Of a DNA stretch of 64,000 nt, positions 1-10,396 are shown piece after piece. The translations under genes and the position numbers were made by a program. Position 1 is the stretch's first letter. Every line of letters starts with the position of its first letter. Where the stretch lies: contig CAADRB010000015.1 in the NCBI GenBank assembly GCA_900708905.1, forward strand, positions 2,065,820 to 2,129,819, given 5' to 3'. Source of the DNA: Hymenolepis diminuta. Taxonomy: Eukaryota > Platyhelminthes > Cestoda > Cyclophyllidea > Hymenolepididae. The notes beneath the pieces were generated by a model, which saw only the letters and a list, made by a program, of their open reading frames with translations, was not told where the DNA came from and did not search any database.

Positions 1-168
1 TTATTTGTGTAGCATCCGCTACAACAGTCAATTAATAGAAAGAAAAGAAATAAAAAATAGGTTACAGTAAATAATCTAAGAAACTGAAATATAGGAAGGC
101 ATTTTTTAGTATCCTGCTTGACTTAGTTTGAGGCGAAGAGAATCGGTGATATTTTCCCTCTGATTGCC
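1..168 (-). repeat. Arm of inverted duplication (thioredoxin 3' end)
   Basis: The first 168 bases are the exact reverse complement of 1527-1694 and of 22672-22839. Against the 22.5 kb copy the match continues to about base 313 with at least one mismatch. The arm holds the last codons and 3' flank of the minus-strand thioredoxin gene. All three copies stop at the same base, next to the window edge or to N bases, which suggests a contig end rather than a natural boundary. Confidence 0.9.
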
Positions 169-602
169 AATAAAGGTTTCTACTCCTCCTCTAAAATAAA
201 TTTTCGTCGTTGGAAGGTATTGAATCCCATATCTTGTTGAAATGTTCTATAAAATCCAAATAATAATATTTTAACATTAACTCTTTTGATATTAATCTCA
301 GAATATCAAAAAATAATTTACCTCATTCTTGGTCACATCAATTTCAACATAGGTTGGCCCATTAATCTCCCTGGCTATGTTTAAATATACGTTCTTGAAC
401 TCCTGACAGGCTCCACATCCTGGCTTGAAGAACTTGCAGACAACAATCTCTTTTTGTTTTACAAGGGAATCGAGAATCTGGTAGCAAATTATAACTTACT
501 ACTTATTCAAAATATTTTAAAGACACAAAAGAACTGATATATATTCATAAATAAAGTAGCTATCTTACTTACGTCGCCGTTTACTGACCTAACTTGAGAC
601 AT
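106..602 (-). CDS. Divergent thioredoxin with CGAC active site
   Basis: Three coding exons join in phase 0: 573-602 (10 codons), 322-477 (52 codons) and 106-246 (46 codons plus TAA), giving 108 residues. The donors read GTAAGT and GTAAAT and the acceptors CCAG and TATAG. The product is a single thioredoxin fold, expected to be a cytosolic thiol-disulphide oxidoreductase. The redox site is Cys31-Gly-Ala-Cys34, preceded by Gly instead of the usual Trp and lacking the usual Pro between the cysteines. The cis-proline is Pro74 in a YLPT motif. The length is normal for the family. The altered WCGPC site suggests a changed redox potential or partner range, which is inference. The gene is complete, but its last exon and 3' flank lie in duplicated sequence. 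The start is the only ATG before the first donor in this frame. Confidence 0.88.
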
Positions 603-1526
603 ACTTGCAGAATACTTCGGTTAAAATTAAGCGCTGGACCTTTTTATACTCTCGATATCTTATTTCAAGGTCATAATAAAAAATATATACGATCCTTTAT
701 TTAGTCTAACTCTATTATATTGAAGCAATTATATCTAGAATACTTATGTTATGATTTAATCCTTTATTAATACTGACAACATTTTTTTGGTTCATTATAT
801 AAATTTTACTTAGCTGTTCATTTGAGAAGCATGAATATGCCTTCTTCTTGACCTTGCTTTCATCATATCAGCGGCGAAGTAAGAGCGCCCAATTTTTTCT
901 GGTTTTGATGTGACATCGCTTCGGACCACTTAGTTTAAAAGCCGGAAATGTAATTAAATCATGTACATCACCCCTTTCTATGTATTCGTCGTTGAAGACG
1001 TCATAGTTGGAAAATATTTTTACCAGATGATCACATATATACCTTTATTCTTGTTAGATTATAAATAAAGCACTTGCACGCTTCTCCGAATTAGGAGGCG
1101 TATTTGATTTCCCAATCAAATTTCAATTTCGGATTTCAGTCAATGTAATGCAGCCTAATAAAAATTGAAATAAATACATCCTCAAGCACATTGTGTCTTA
1201 ATGGATTATACGCATACCGTCTTTCTGTATTTCACCGGAGAGTTTATAGCAACTCCGAGTAGTGAGAAGAGAGTTGGAGTAAAATAAAATCTTCATTGAA
1301 GGACAGCAGCGATTGACAGGCATAGCCCAGAGATCTGAAAAAAAAGATTTTCCTCAATCCTCAAAACGGGTTCTCTCGAAATTTTGCAAAAAATTATGCT
1401 AATTCGGCACACCAATGTCTACAACATCACCCAAACCATTTCTACTGCATATCAATGTTACGCAGCTGCATAGCCAAATGCAGGCTCACTTACTGTTAGT
1501 TCTTATATTTCTGGAACAGATATAAG
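603..1526. other. Upstream region, no gene recognised
   Basis: This AT-rich stretch lies upstream of the minus-strand thioredoxin. It should include its promoter, but no convincing TATA or other box was picked out. No ORF with protein-like composition was seen. Confidence 0.5.
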
Positions 1527-3238
1527 GGCAATCAGAGGGAAAATATCACCGATTCTCTTCGCCTCAAACTAAGTCAAGCAGGATACTAAAAAATGCCTTC
1601 CTATATTTCAGTTTCTTAGATTATTTACTGTAACCTATTTTTTATTTCTTTTCTTTCTATTAATTGACTGTTGTAGCGGATGCTACACAAATAANACACA
1701 GAACTACATACTCAGACAAATGCAAAGGCTTATCAATATGGCCTAAACTTAGTAGTCATCAGTGTAAGTGAGTTAAGTCGTAATTTAAGTCAATTTTCAC
1801 TAAACGGTAGATTAATAGGAGTGAAAAGCGTATTGAAGGGGATAGAATCATTAAGCCCGAATAGAGAGCAAAACTATGAATCTGATAAAACTGTGCAATT
1901 AACATTTAGGTGTATAAGCTCGTGTATTCATTGATATTATATTTGGGTTTAAAATTGCTACAGACTGTCAAAAAACTCGAGCTCTTAGGTTCTATAGTAG
2001 AGTCTCGGACAAATTTAAAATCTGTAAGGGAATGTTATGCGGAAGCCGATTTTCAAGAAAAATTTAATTTTAACTTTTCTACGCCTCATTTTATAGGAAA
2101 ACAGATTGATACTTTAATAAATTTATGTCAAAATGGGGATTATTTTTCAGCTACCCTATAAACCAGAAAACAATGCATCTATTTAGCAATTCAATTTGAA
2201 ATGTATTTTCGGGCCGGTCACGAGTAAAATAAGACTAATTTAATTCACGAGATATTTGTAAATGAATTCACGATCATTATGACGCTTAGTGATGCTGACA
2301 ATGGTCACAAATTAGTCAGATATCAGTCCAGTCACGCTGCATCCAGGCGGCAAAAAGTAGGCCAAGCCAGCAATCTCAATCTACACGAAAGGTAAGTAGT
2401 GAAATCGCACAGACCAGCATAGGCTCATAGTAAGCCAGTGAGAAGCAGGACCCAAGACATATCCAAATGAAGTAAACATGCATAATCCATAGGTCATGTG
2501 AGTTGAAATAGATTATGTTGCGTTTAACTTTCAATTTGTGACCACCGATGTATTTAGTGCATCACATTTCCATGTGTCTTTGGTATTAAAAACATATTTT
2601 TGATCTCTCTAACAATAACGTCTGCATTGACTTCAGACAGCATATTTACAGTTGTCGAAACCAAGTTCTCCCAGGACTCAGTCCCAAATTACCACCTCCG
2701 GGCCCACTAAAGGTGTGACTTACCCTACGGAGTCAGGGTCGCATTCGAAAGAGCTCTGATTCCGTGAGAGTAGAGCTCTTACCGGCAATGAGCAGACCAA
2801 TCATCTCTATCCTTAACAAACTCTTTAACTTGTGGTACACGAGAGACCCTCTTCACTGATCCAATTTCGCAGTCTAACTCACTACATTTTGCCGAAATTT
2901 GCTCCGATAGATCGGTTCTTCACCCAACGACAGCTTCTCGCGCCTTGTTGGGAGAGTCCACTGTTGTGGCGGAGTTTAGAGGCCAAGATTTGAGGACAGA
3001 GTGGGAAGAGATAAGGCTGTCAAATCAACCTTGTGTCCAAACAAAGAGCAGCTCGAAGAGCGGCTAGAGTGTGGGCGACCCTGCTTATGCCTGCAACAGT
3101 CCTTCAGATTACCATTGGACAGCTGCAATGATCGCCAAACGATGTAACGACAATATCTACAATATGGAGACCGAAAGGCTGCTTGGGGTCGCGATTACAT
3201 GATTGCATGCGTGATCGATGACATTTCTCTCGTCTTCC
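1527..3238 (+). repeat. Direct duplication, left copy (1.7 kb)
   Basis: Bases 1527-1694 match 22672-22839, and 1696-3238 match 23357-24899 (offset 21661), with no difference seen by eye. One N at 1695 stands where the right copy has a 517-base gap. Bases 1527-1589 are a third copy of the end of thioredoxin exon 3, including the stop. The more GC-rich part (about 2640-3238) has no recognisable protein. Similarity fades just after 3238. Confidence 0.92.
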
Positions 3239-3849
3239 AGTCGATCTCGCGACGAAAATCATATTTCAAGGCTTTGTTAATTCGGAAAAATAAACGTTGG
3301 AAAACAGCTTGCCGCGATCTGTTAGCGGATGAATTTTATTAACCAAAATCAGTGGGACTTCAATTAAAATAATTTTGGGCAAGTAATATTGCAGTCGATG
3401 TTGTTGACTTGGCCATGTTCGAACTCCTTTAAAGGATACTAATATCAATATGGAAGTCCCGTTTATCTAGTTAACTGGCTATATGAAGTAAGTATAAATT
3501 AGCAAATATAAATCCCATCTTAGAATTCGATGGTTTATATTTGATGAATACATAATCAGATTATCAAAACATTGTTAAATGGCATGATACCATTTGCGTT
3601 TTGCGTTTATTTGCAGGAGTTCAAGTGTTAAATCAGCTGCCACCTTCTTAATATTGAAATTCATAACAAGTTGTGTCAAAATATCGAATTATGTTCAGTT
3701 TATCAAAAGTAGTTTATAAAATTTAGCCATTAAATATGCTCAATTTCTTATCTCATCTTAGTTGCTCATATGTCAGAAATATTAAATTGGTAAAGCATGG
3801 TAAATGAGCCGTCACAAGTATTAAATCGAGCGGTGGCATTTCAATATAG
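3239..3849. other. Intergenic, nothing recognised
   Basis: This is AT-rich sequence between the end of the direct duplication and the thioredoxin pseudogene. Only a short antisense ORF (3266-3448) without recognisable features is present. Confidence 0.5.
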
Positions 3850-4355
3850 ATGGAAGTGTCGACTGCGTTTGAATCAGTTAGGCATACTGAATGAGAAAAG
3901 GTAAATATTAAGAACAAAATTAACCCTGTTGGCCATTTAATTCCTCTAATACGTCCCTTCTTTTACCGGTCTTTAGGTGTCTTATTGGAGGAGATAAGTT
4001 AGTGGTATGCGATTTCTAGGCTACCTAGTGCGGTCCCTGCAAATTGCCGGCATCAAAGCTAGAACAGCTAGCTAAAGCACGTCCAAATGTCGCCTCCATT
4101 AAAGTCGATGTGGATGAATTGGAAGCAGGTTTTAATCGCTTGGAAACTAGAAAATGATATATTTGCTACTCAATTTTATTTCTTTGCAGGATCTTACTAC
4201 CAAAATGTGGAGTTAAGACTATGCCAACTATCAATTTCTTCAGGAAAGACGAGAAATTTGCTATCATTGTGGGTTCCGATGTGGATGAAATCAAGAAAAA
4301 TAATTTCGTTTATGAAATGTTTACCTTCCCAAACATTGGCAATATCTCCCTGTGA
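3850..4355 (+). pseudogene. Thioredoxin pseudogene
   Basis: The same three-exon layout as the functional paralogue is visible at about 3850-3900, 3977-4124 and 4190-4355. Exon 1 carries an in-frame TGA after 14 codons. In exon 2 the redox site is still readable as TAG-Cys-Gly-Pro-Cys, where the conserved Trp codon has become TAG, and another TAG lies three codons upstream. Exon 2 is about 8 nt shorter than the 156 nt of both intact genes. Its donor reads GC where the paralogue has GT. Exon 3 has an extra A in a run near 4205, after which the frame recovers a thioredoxin C-terminal half with a TMPT cis-proline motif. With three stops, a frameshift and a changed donor, no thioredoxin can be made. 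It lies in tandem with the intact gene and shares its intron positions, so it is a DNA duplicate rather than a retrocopy. Confidence 0.88.
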
Positions 4356-5044
4356 TTACGAGTTGGTCAAATAAATCTGAACTTATTTCACGTTTAAATT
4401 TTACATTTTGTAGTTCTGCATTATATTTTACGAAACATATTTGATCAGTTTAGATACATATTGCACAGTTTTGATTGTTGTAACAGGTTAATCCACCAGT
4501 TACCATTCGAATTGAGGAGCCATACTCACAGATATCCTACGGAATAACAAAAGAAGATTAAAATGTCACATATTACTGGTTTGTTCTAACAAACAACTTT
4601 TGAGTGTTGCGTTTGTGAAAATTAACTGAATAATTCACACCAATATCAATAGACAAATAAGGCCTATTGTGACTCGTCAATAAATTACTTTCTTTAATGA
4701 AATCGTCTAATGATATTGTTGAACCCCATTTTAGTAAATCAAATCAGCCTCTATCTATTAAGTTCGGGGACGCTGTCGCTCGTTTTCAAATATCAATTTA
4801 GCATATAATCAATAAGCAGAGAGGAAAGCATCTAGATCGTGCATTAATAATAACTTTAAATATTAATTATTGTTTATTGAATCAAAGAAACAACACACAA
4901 AATAAACTTTCTAAAATTTTAAATAATAAGTGATTTAATGACAAAAACATGGTATCAATACTACATATTTAATATGACCTCTGCTTGTTTGGAACAACTA
5001 CTGCTGAATCCGAATGAAATGGCAGTATTCTAAACGACGTTGAT
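4356..5044. other. Intergenic, upstream of the canonical thioredoxin
   Basis: This AT-rich spacer presumably holds the promoter of the downstream thioredoxin. No clear promoter box or ORF was recognised. Confidence 0.5.
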
Positions 5045-6030
5045 ATGACAGCTCTCGTGAGGCAAATATCAAGCGAAGAGGTAATTTTGGAAAAGTCTAA
5101 ATACTAATTTTAAAATGTACATGTGATATCAATTTAAATGATATTTTATAGGAGTTTGAGGAACTTATAGGAGCTAATAAACTCGTTGTATGTGATTTCT
5201 TTGCCACTTGGTGTGGTCCTTGCAGAACTCTTGCCCCGAAACTGGAAGCTTTAGCAAAAGAAAAAACCGACATTTTATTCACCAAAGTGGACGTGGATGA
5301 ATTAGAAGTAGGTGCTTTTTACATCAAGTTAAATGTTTACTTCCTGATTTTGTTGGAGTTGAGATAACAACTAACGCTTTGCATCTAATAAGTAACAACA
5401 GGAACAACAGTCACCTATTCGTAACTGTTTGTGTAAGAGTTAACAATAATTGTAAAGCAGAACACCAAGTGTTGATTAGGCCAAAATGTTTTCAAGGAGG
5501 CCACAACGAGGCTTGAAGCGAGTAAGATAGAGAGAGATGGAGGGGAGCGTGCTGAGGAAGGGAGGAGATGAGCAGGAAGCGTGGGAGCCGGTAACTGACA
5601 AGCGTCCATTGTTATTGAGTGGAAAATAAAGATAGCTTTATATGAGTCACTTGGGTAAGGTCTCGCGAGAACATGAGCGTGGATGTGCTTTTTAGGTGAA
5701 ACGAGGCGGCTATAGAAAAGGGGGGAAAATCGATGGGTGCATTTAGACATGGCAGATAGGAGTTATACGTCAGAGGGATATAAAAGACGTCACTCTAAAT
5801 TCGTGGGCGAAAAACCGAGGTATCGTCATAGAGAATGAGAACAAAAAGTGATTCTGGAAATGCATAGAGAGTTATCCTTCAATCTTTTATGATTTTAGGA
5901 ACTAGCTCGGAAACATGATGTATCGGCAATGCCTACAATTATTGTATTCAAAAATGGCACTCTTGCAGGTAGCTTTATTGGAGCTGACATCGAGAAAGTG
6001 AAGGCTGTAATTGCTAAACATTCGAAATAA
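5045..6030 (+). CDS. Thioredoxin (canonical WCGPC)
   Basis: The exons are 5045-5080 (12 codons), 5152-5307 (52 codons) and 5899-6030 (43 codons plus TAA), all in phase 0, giving 107 residues. Trp32-Cys33-Gly-Pro-Cys36 is the classical dithiol site, and the MPT motif with cis-Pro76 completes the active-site surface. The first intron is 71 bp. The second is 591 bp and contains an LTR-like repeat (5352-5885). The protein should act as the general cytosolic disulphide reductase, reduced by thioredoxin reductase or, in flatworms, thioredoxin glutathione reductase (family knowledge, not visible here). There is no signal peptide. The start is the first ATG in the open frame. It sits about 690 bp downstream of a dead tandem copy. 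Confidence 0.95.
5352..5885 (+). repeat. LTR-like interspersed repeat, copy 1 (in intron)
   Basis: This is the longest of four related copies (others 8648-8965, 10288-10396, 12366-12728). It starts TGTTGG and contains a shared block from about 5760 to 5870. The strand is nominal. Two other copies flank a gypsy pol remnant, so it is probably a solo LTR, although no target-site duplication was established. It fills most of thioredoxin intron 2. Confidence 0.6.
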
Positions 6031-8647
6031 TTTTCAACTTAACTCCCGTTACAGCATAAGTTTGATAACCTTTACTTCGTGTATGTGCATTTGTTGAACG
6101 AACACATATATATGTATGTATACATATATATCTATAATTTATTACCTTAAAATGCCTTTGTATCTGCTGATTTCAGTTCTGCTTTATGTAGTACTCAAAG
6201 CGCTTTGTGAGCTCGATGAAATTTATGGCTTAAATATATTTCACTCTGCAACCCTGATAGTTGGCTTCCTCATTTCCTGAGTTGCCCCTCTATACCACCG
6301 CTGCCACTAATAGTAGCCATTTATTTCATGCGCGCATGGCCATCCCGATCGCCGATTGGCCAATTGCCCTAGAGAGTGTTACTGCAACTAGTACGCAACC
6401 ACGCCGTTAATGAGCATTTTCTAAATGCAAAATGCACCTATTGTCTAACTCTTTACCTGCAGACGGGTTTTTGCCGTCCCATTTCGCTGCCCTTATTTAC
6501 ATTAATTAAGCTGTAAGATATTTACATTAAATATCTGGACAGCCGAATCACTTTGAGCCAATTGCGTTTGTTTGCAAGCAAATCACACAGCAGAATACAA
6601 GCCACGTTTAGTCCCGTCTGTTGGCTCTTTTAACGGGATGTTTTGCTAGTTGCAGTGCTGCGGATATGAACTTAGTATTGGAACTGTCGCACCCACGTTT
6701 ACTTTTAGACCAGTTAGTTTAATTGGATGGTTGATCTTGTCACTTGAACTCATGTGCGTCTTCCTACATCATGAGCAAGTGATGGAGAGTAGTAAAGCCA
6801 TTTCAAATAGAACCAAAACTCTTTTCAGGACACACGCACATGTGTCTAAGATTTCAGGTCGCGCCCTTATAAGCTTAGTGAGCAGCAAATGCGTTAGTTA
6901 CTTGGCTACTTAACGATTCGGTTCAAATAGTAATTGATTCGAAACGGAATTTCTAAGTGAGGATTTCTACTGAGAACTGCACAAAAATCAGTTTGAATAA
7001 ATCGATGGCCGATATAGCCCACTTCACAAGAGGTAATATAGACTTTTAATCTGAGCTCAGCGTCGTACTACCACTGTCACATAAATTTAGCAACAATGGT
7101 GGGATGACAACAGGTGTGATCACCCCATTTAAAATATCCGTATATATGGTCGGATCTATCGATTGTAGTCTCTCGGCACCTGCATGATGCAAATATTTGT
7201 GTATGTTGAAAATTGTAAAAAGGAATTAAATTGCCACTAAGCCCTGTGCGGTCGGAGTGGTTTGGGCTATTTAATCGTTAATAACTTCTGTAACAATCAA
7301 TTCTGCTGTATTTGTCGGGGAAGGTACATAGTTGAATCTGTTACCAAAGGATAATTTGACTAATGCAATCACCATACAAACCCTTAATAATTCGGACGTG
7401 TTACCACGTTATGGAATTATCGCTTTGTTTCAATAATTTAATCGTGTGCATGACGTCGAATGTTTTAAAATCTCTTAGTTTGTAGTCATTGTGCATACTC
7501 GTGGAAAGTAAGAAATTACGGCCTTTAAACAGTGGAAACATTTGAAAATGAATGAATGAATGATAAGAAGGCTCTAAATCGAAAGGGAGTCGAGTCCGAT
7601 TTGGGAGACCCCAAATTCATCATGACCCTTTACTCGCCAGGCTATCTGCTACCACTGGTTTAATTCTCGGATTTCTCCTCTATGTTTATTTCCATCTTAA
7701 CTATTCAGAAATTCCAAATAACAATATTTTATGTGAATTCCTGGTCTTCTTTTCCTCGCATGAATAGTCGTAATAATCGACCGAGGATTGGAGTTCGCCA
7801 ATTGCTACCTCATCTGTGTGTTTTTAGTGACCGACTCGCTAGCGGCTCCACATTATTTGCATGGAAGCGATGATACCAAGGTTCCTCAAAGATAATTTCA
7901 ATCGTGACTGTCATTCAATAATGCGAGATTTAGATTTCTTAGTAGGATTCAGTGTTCGAACTGGACAAACTCATGTTTAGAATCCTCGTTTCTGTATACT
8001 TAACTTCCTCAATTTTCGATAGAGAGGATTTCAATGGCATTTTACCCAATGCATCTCCCTTCCCGTGATAATTACTCATAGTTGTCAACTTTATTAACAC
8101 AAAAATTAATGTGGTGAAATTTAACGAGAGATTATAAGGTAGACAGCACCTACTTCTTGATCAGAGCTCTGTGTCCTCACACTGTCAATACTAGTGCCCA
8201 ATTAAAAACATGCAGGCGGAGGTGAAAGGGCTGTAGCTAAGACAACACAACAATTTTTGTGCCTATTTTATTCAAGTAGTCAACAACATTATATGAGTTT
8301 TCAAGTTGGGAAAAAAATGTCAGTGTTTATTCAAATGAGAATGCTTTCAAACCTAAGATTTATATGACAATTGTGTCGAAAAAATGAGTGATCATGATGA
8401 CATTCAAAATCACAGTTTTGTATGGATGTCTCGTTCATTTGAGAAGGTTTCCAAAATTTAGTTCAGCGTCTTGACTAACTCAAGGTAGTGCACTTTCAGG
8501 TATGAACTTTCCTCGGATCTCAAGCGATTTGGAAATGATCTAAGAGCTGAGAAATTTGGAGCTTCAAGTCCTCGTTCATGAATTACCGACTCCCAGTGGG
8601 ATTTTTCCCGAACAACCTTAAGAAATAAGCTTCAAACAAGCATCTTG
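6031..8647. other. Gene-free stretch
   Basis: No ORF here looks like a conserved protein. A short palindromic AT/ATGT tract lies at about 6105-6135. A slightly GC-richer block (6290-6500) includes GATTGGCCAAT, a double CCAAT-type motif near 6354, without a gene next to it. Confidence 0.5.
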
Positions 8648-8965
8648 TTGGGGTTAAGACAACAACTAACGGCTGACAGCCAACACCAGTTCTAGAGCAG
8701 AAGACCGAGAGCCGTTTTGGCCAAAATGTATCGATCAAGCCACAATGAATATTTAAGCGGGTAAGGGAGAGCAGGTGTATGACAATCGCGCGTCTGTCCG
8801 TGTGTCTCAGTGGAAATATAAAGATAGTTTATACGAGTCACTTGGACGTCTGAGTTATAGGGACATAAAGATATCGCTGGGGCTTCGTGGGCGAGAAACC
8901 GAAGTATTTTCATGGAGGATGGGAGTAAAGAGTAAATTTGGTAATGCATAGAGTGCAGGGCCATC
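8648..8965 (-). repeat. LTR-like repeat, copy 2 (likely 3' LTR of gypsy remnant)
   Basis: Read on the minus strand it follows the pol remnant and ends in AACA. The block 8865-8955 aligns closely with 10288-10388. Its position downstream of the integrase C-terminus fits a 3' LTR. Confidence 0.6.
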
Positions 8966-9340
8966 CTCCAGCTTCCTCCCAGCCTTGAGGTACGTAAATG
9001 CAACACAAATTTCCGTCTGTGAATTGGTTCAAGTGTAATTGTCCTGTTCAAGCAAAATGTCTTATTCTTCGGGAGGCTGTTGGAATTAGATGGGGATACT
9101 GAAGCTTGCACATGACGGTGGAATAAAATATTGTAAGAATAATGAACTCAACAATAAACTGAGACGGGGAACACAAGATAGTTAATCGAAATGTCATTAA
9201 ATAACAAGTAATCAATAGGAAATGGGATATGCGAGAATCAAAAAGTTAGGGATTATTATAAAATTATGGAGAGCAGGTAATTTAGAGTGAATGGGAGGCA
9301 TACGAATTTGAAGGGAAGCATAGTGGATAACCATTTTCTG

Positions 9341-10262
9341 GTCCTGTAACGGTCTGAGAAACGTGCATGCCTTCCACTACGAGTAACTATCATTTGTTTT
9401 TACGATTGCTTGACCGGAGGGTCCGGAGGAAATAGTGATATTACAATTACAATTTTCAATTATAAGCTTGTCAAGATAAGCAGATTTTGCACGAATCGTA
9501 GAAATAGCAGATTCTTTGCCATTTAGAAGGATGGTGAAAGTCCTTTCGCCACTTTGAAGGTCCGGGAGGGGTTTCCATGAATTGGCTGGAGAGGCTCACG
9601 AGCAGCATTATGGCGAAGAAAAAATGTAGGAATAAGATTTCAGATCAGTGGAAACGAAAATGGAGTTGGAAACAGAGCGGATCGGGAGGGCTTGCAGATT
9701 TTGAATGTGGGAAGGTGGACGTTCAACATAATTTACGGGGTTTAGCCAATGAGAATCTTTAGAAGGGGATAAAAATTGGCGCGGAGTTTGAGGGGGTTCC
9801 GAAAAAAAATTTCTGCGGCGGAACAATTAAGGTAGTCTTTGACTGCTATTTGAATACCGAGTGGGATCAAAGGGAGGGCTTCTGTTCATCTCTCGGGTGT
9901 ACAATGAGCAGTAAGGGCTGCTTTCAGTTGACGGTGGACACGCTCGACCAAGCCATTGGCTTGAGGGTGATATGCAGTTGTGCAGATCCGGTTCGCGCCA
10001 GGCAAATTGGCTAGCTCAGAAAAGATCTAAGACTCAAATTGTGTTCCACGACGGGTAGTTATGGTAGACGGCACACCAACTGTACCAATTCATCTCTCTA
10101 TGTAGGTTCTGACGACGGTCTCGGCGGCCAAGTCACGGATAGGAAAAGCGTCTTGCCATCGAGAGAAACAGTCGACTCAAGTTACGAGATAGGAATTACA
10201 AACTAGGGAGTGGAAGAGGACCAACTATATCAATATGGACGTGGTCAAATCTGAACTCTGGT
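9341..10262 (-). pseudogene. Ty3/gypsy pol remnant: integrase core and C-terminus
   Basis: Read on the minus strand, the integrase core opens with FDHVHIDIVGPLP, which holds the first catalytic Asp. The expected TTDRG motif reads TTRRG, so the second catalytic Asp is lost (codon at 10051-10053). The third acidic residue survives in NGLVER. A TFTILLNGKES block and a final SGRHARFSDRY motif mark the C-terminal part typical of gypsy pol. In-frame stops occur at 10177-10179, 10090-10092, 10027-10029 and 9886-9888, and there are frameshifts near 10200 and in the C-terminal part. No zinc-binding N-terminus, RNase H, reverse transcriptase or protease was found upstream. LTR-like sequence begins there instead, so the element has a large internal deletion. 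It cannot be active. Confidence 0.9.
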
Positions 10263-10287
10263 AGTGGGAATGTTCCGAGAGGAGTTT

Positions 10288-10396
10288 GAGTCATAGGGAC
10301 ATATGATATCACGGGGGTTCGTGGGCTAGAAACCGAAGTATTTTCATGGAAGATGCGAATAAAGGGTAATTTGGGGCATTCATAGAGGGTCACCAT
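10288..10396 (-). repeat. LTR-like repeat, copy 3 (5' LTR fragment)
   Basis: It is closely similar to 8865-8955 and lies immediately upstream of the integrase remnant on the minus strand. It is best read as a fragment of the 5' LTR joined to pol by deletion. The integrase frame runs open into it by chance. Confidence 0.6.

Noticed and set aside
1910..2161. 83-codon open frame present twice, identical at 23571-23822
   Set aside because: It starts at GTG, has no recognisable domain, and the identity of the copies reflects the duplication rather than selection.
5415..5750. 111-codon minus ORF in thioredoxin intron 2
   Set aside because: It lies in the LTR-like repeat, is low in complexity and has no motif.
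6105..6135. Palindromic AT/ATGT tract as a possible functional hairpin
   Set aside because: It looks like a simple microsatellite.
8692..9111. 139-codon minus ORF
   Set aside because: It covers the LTR-like repeat, and the same block is not open in the other copies.
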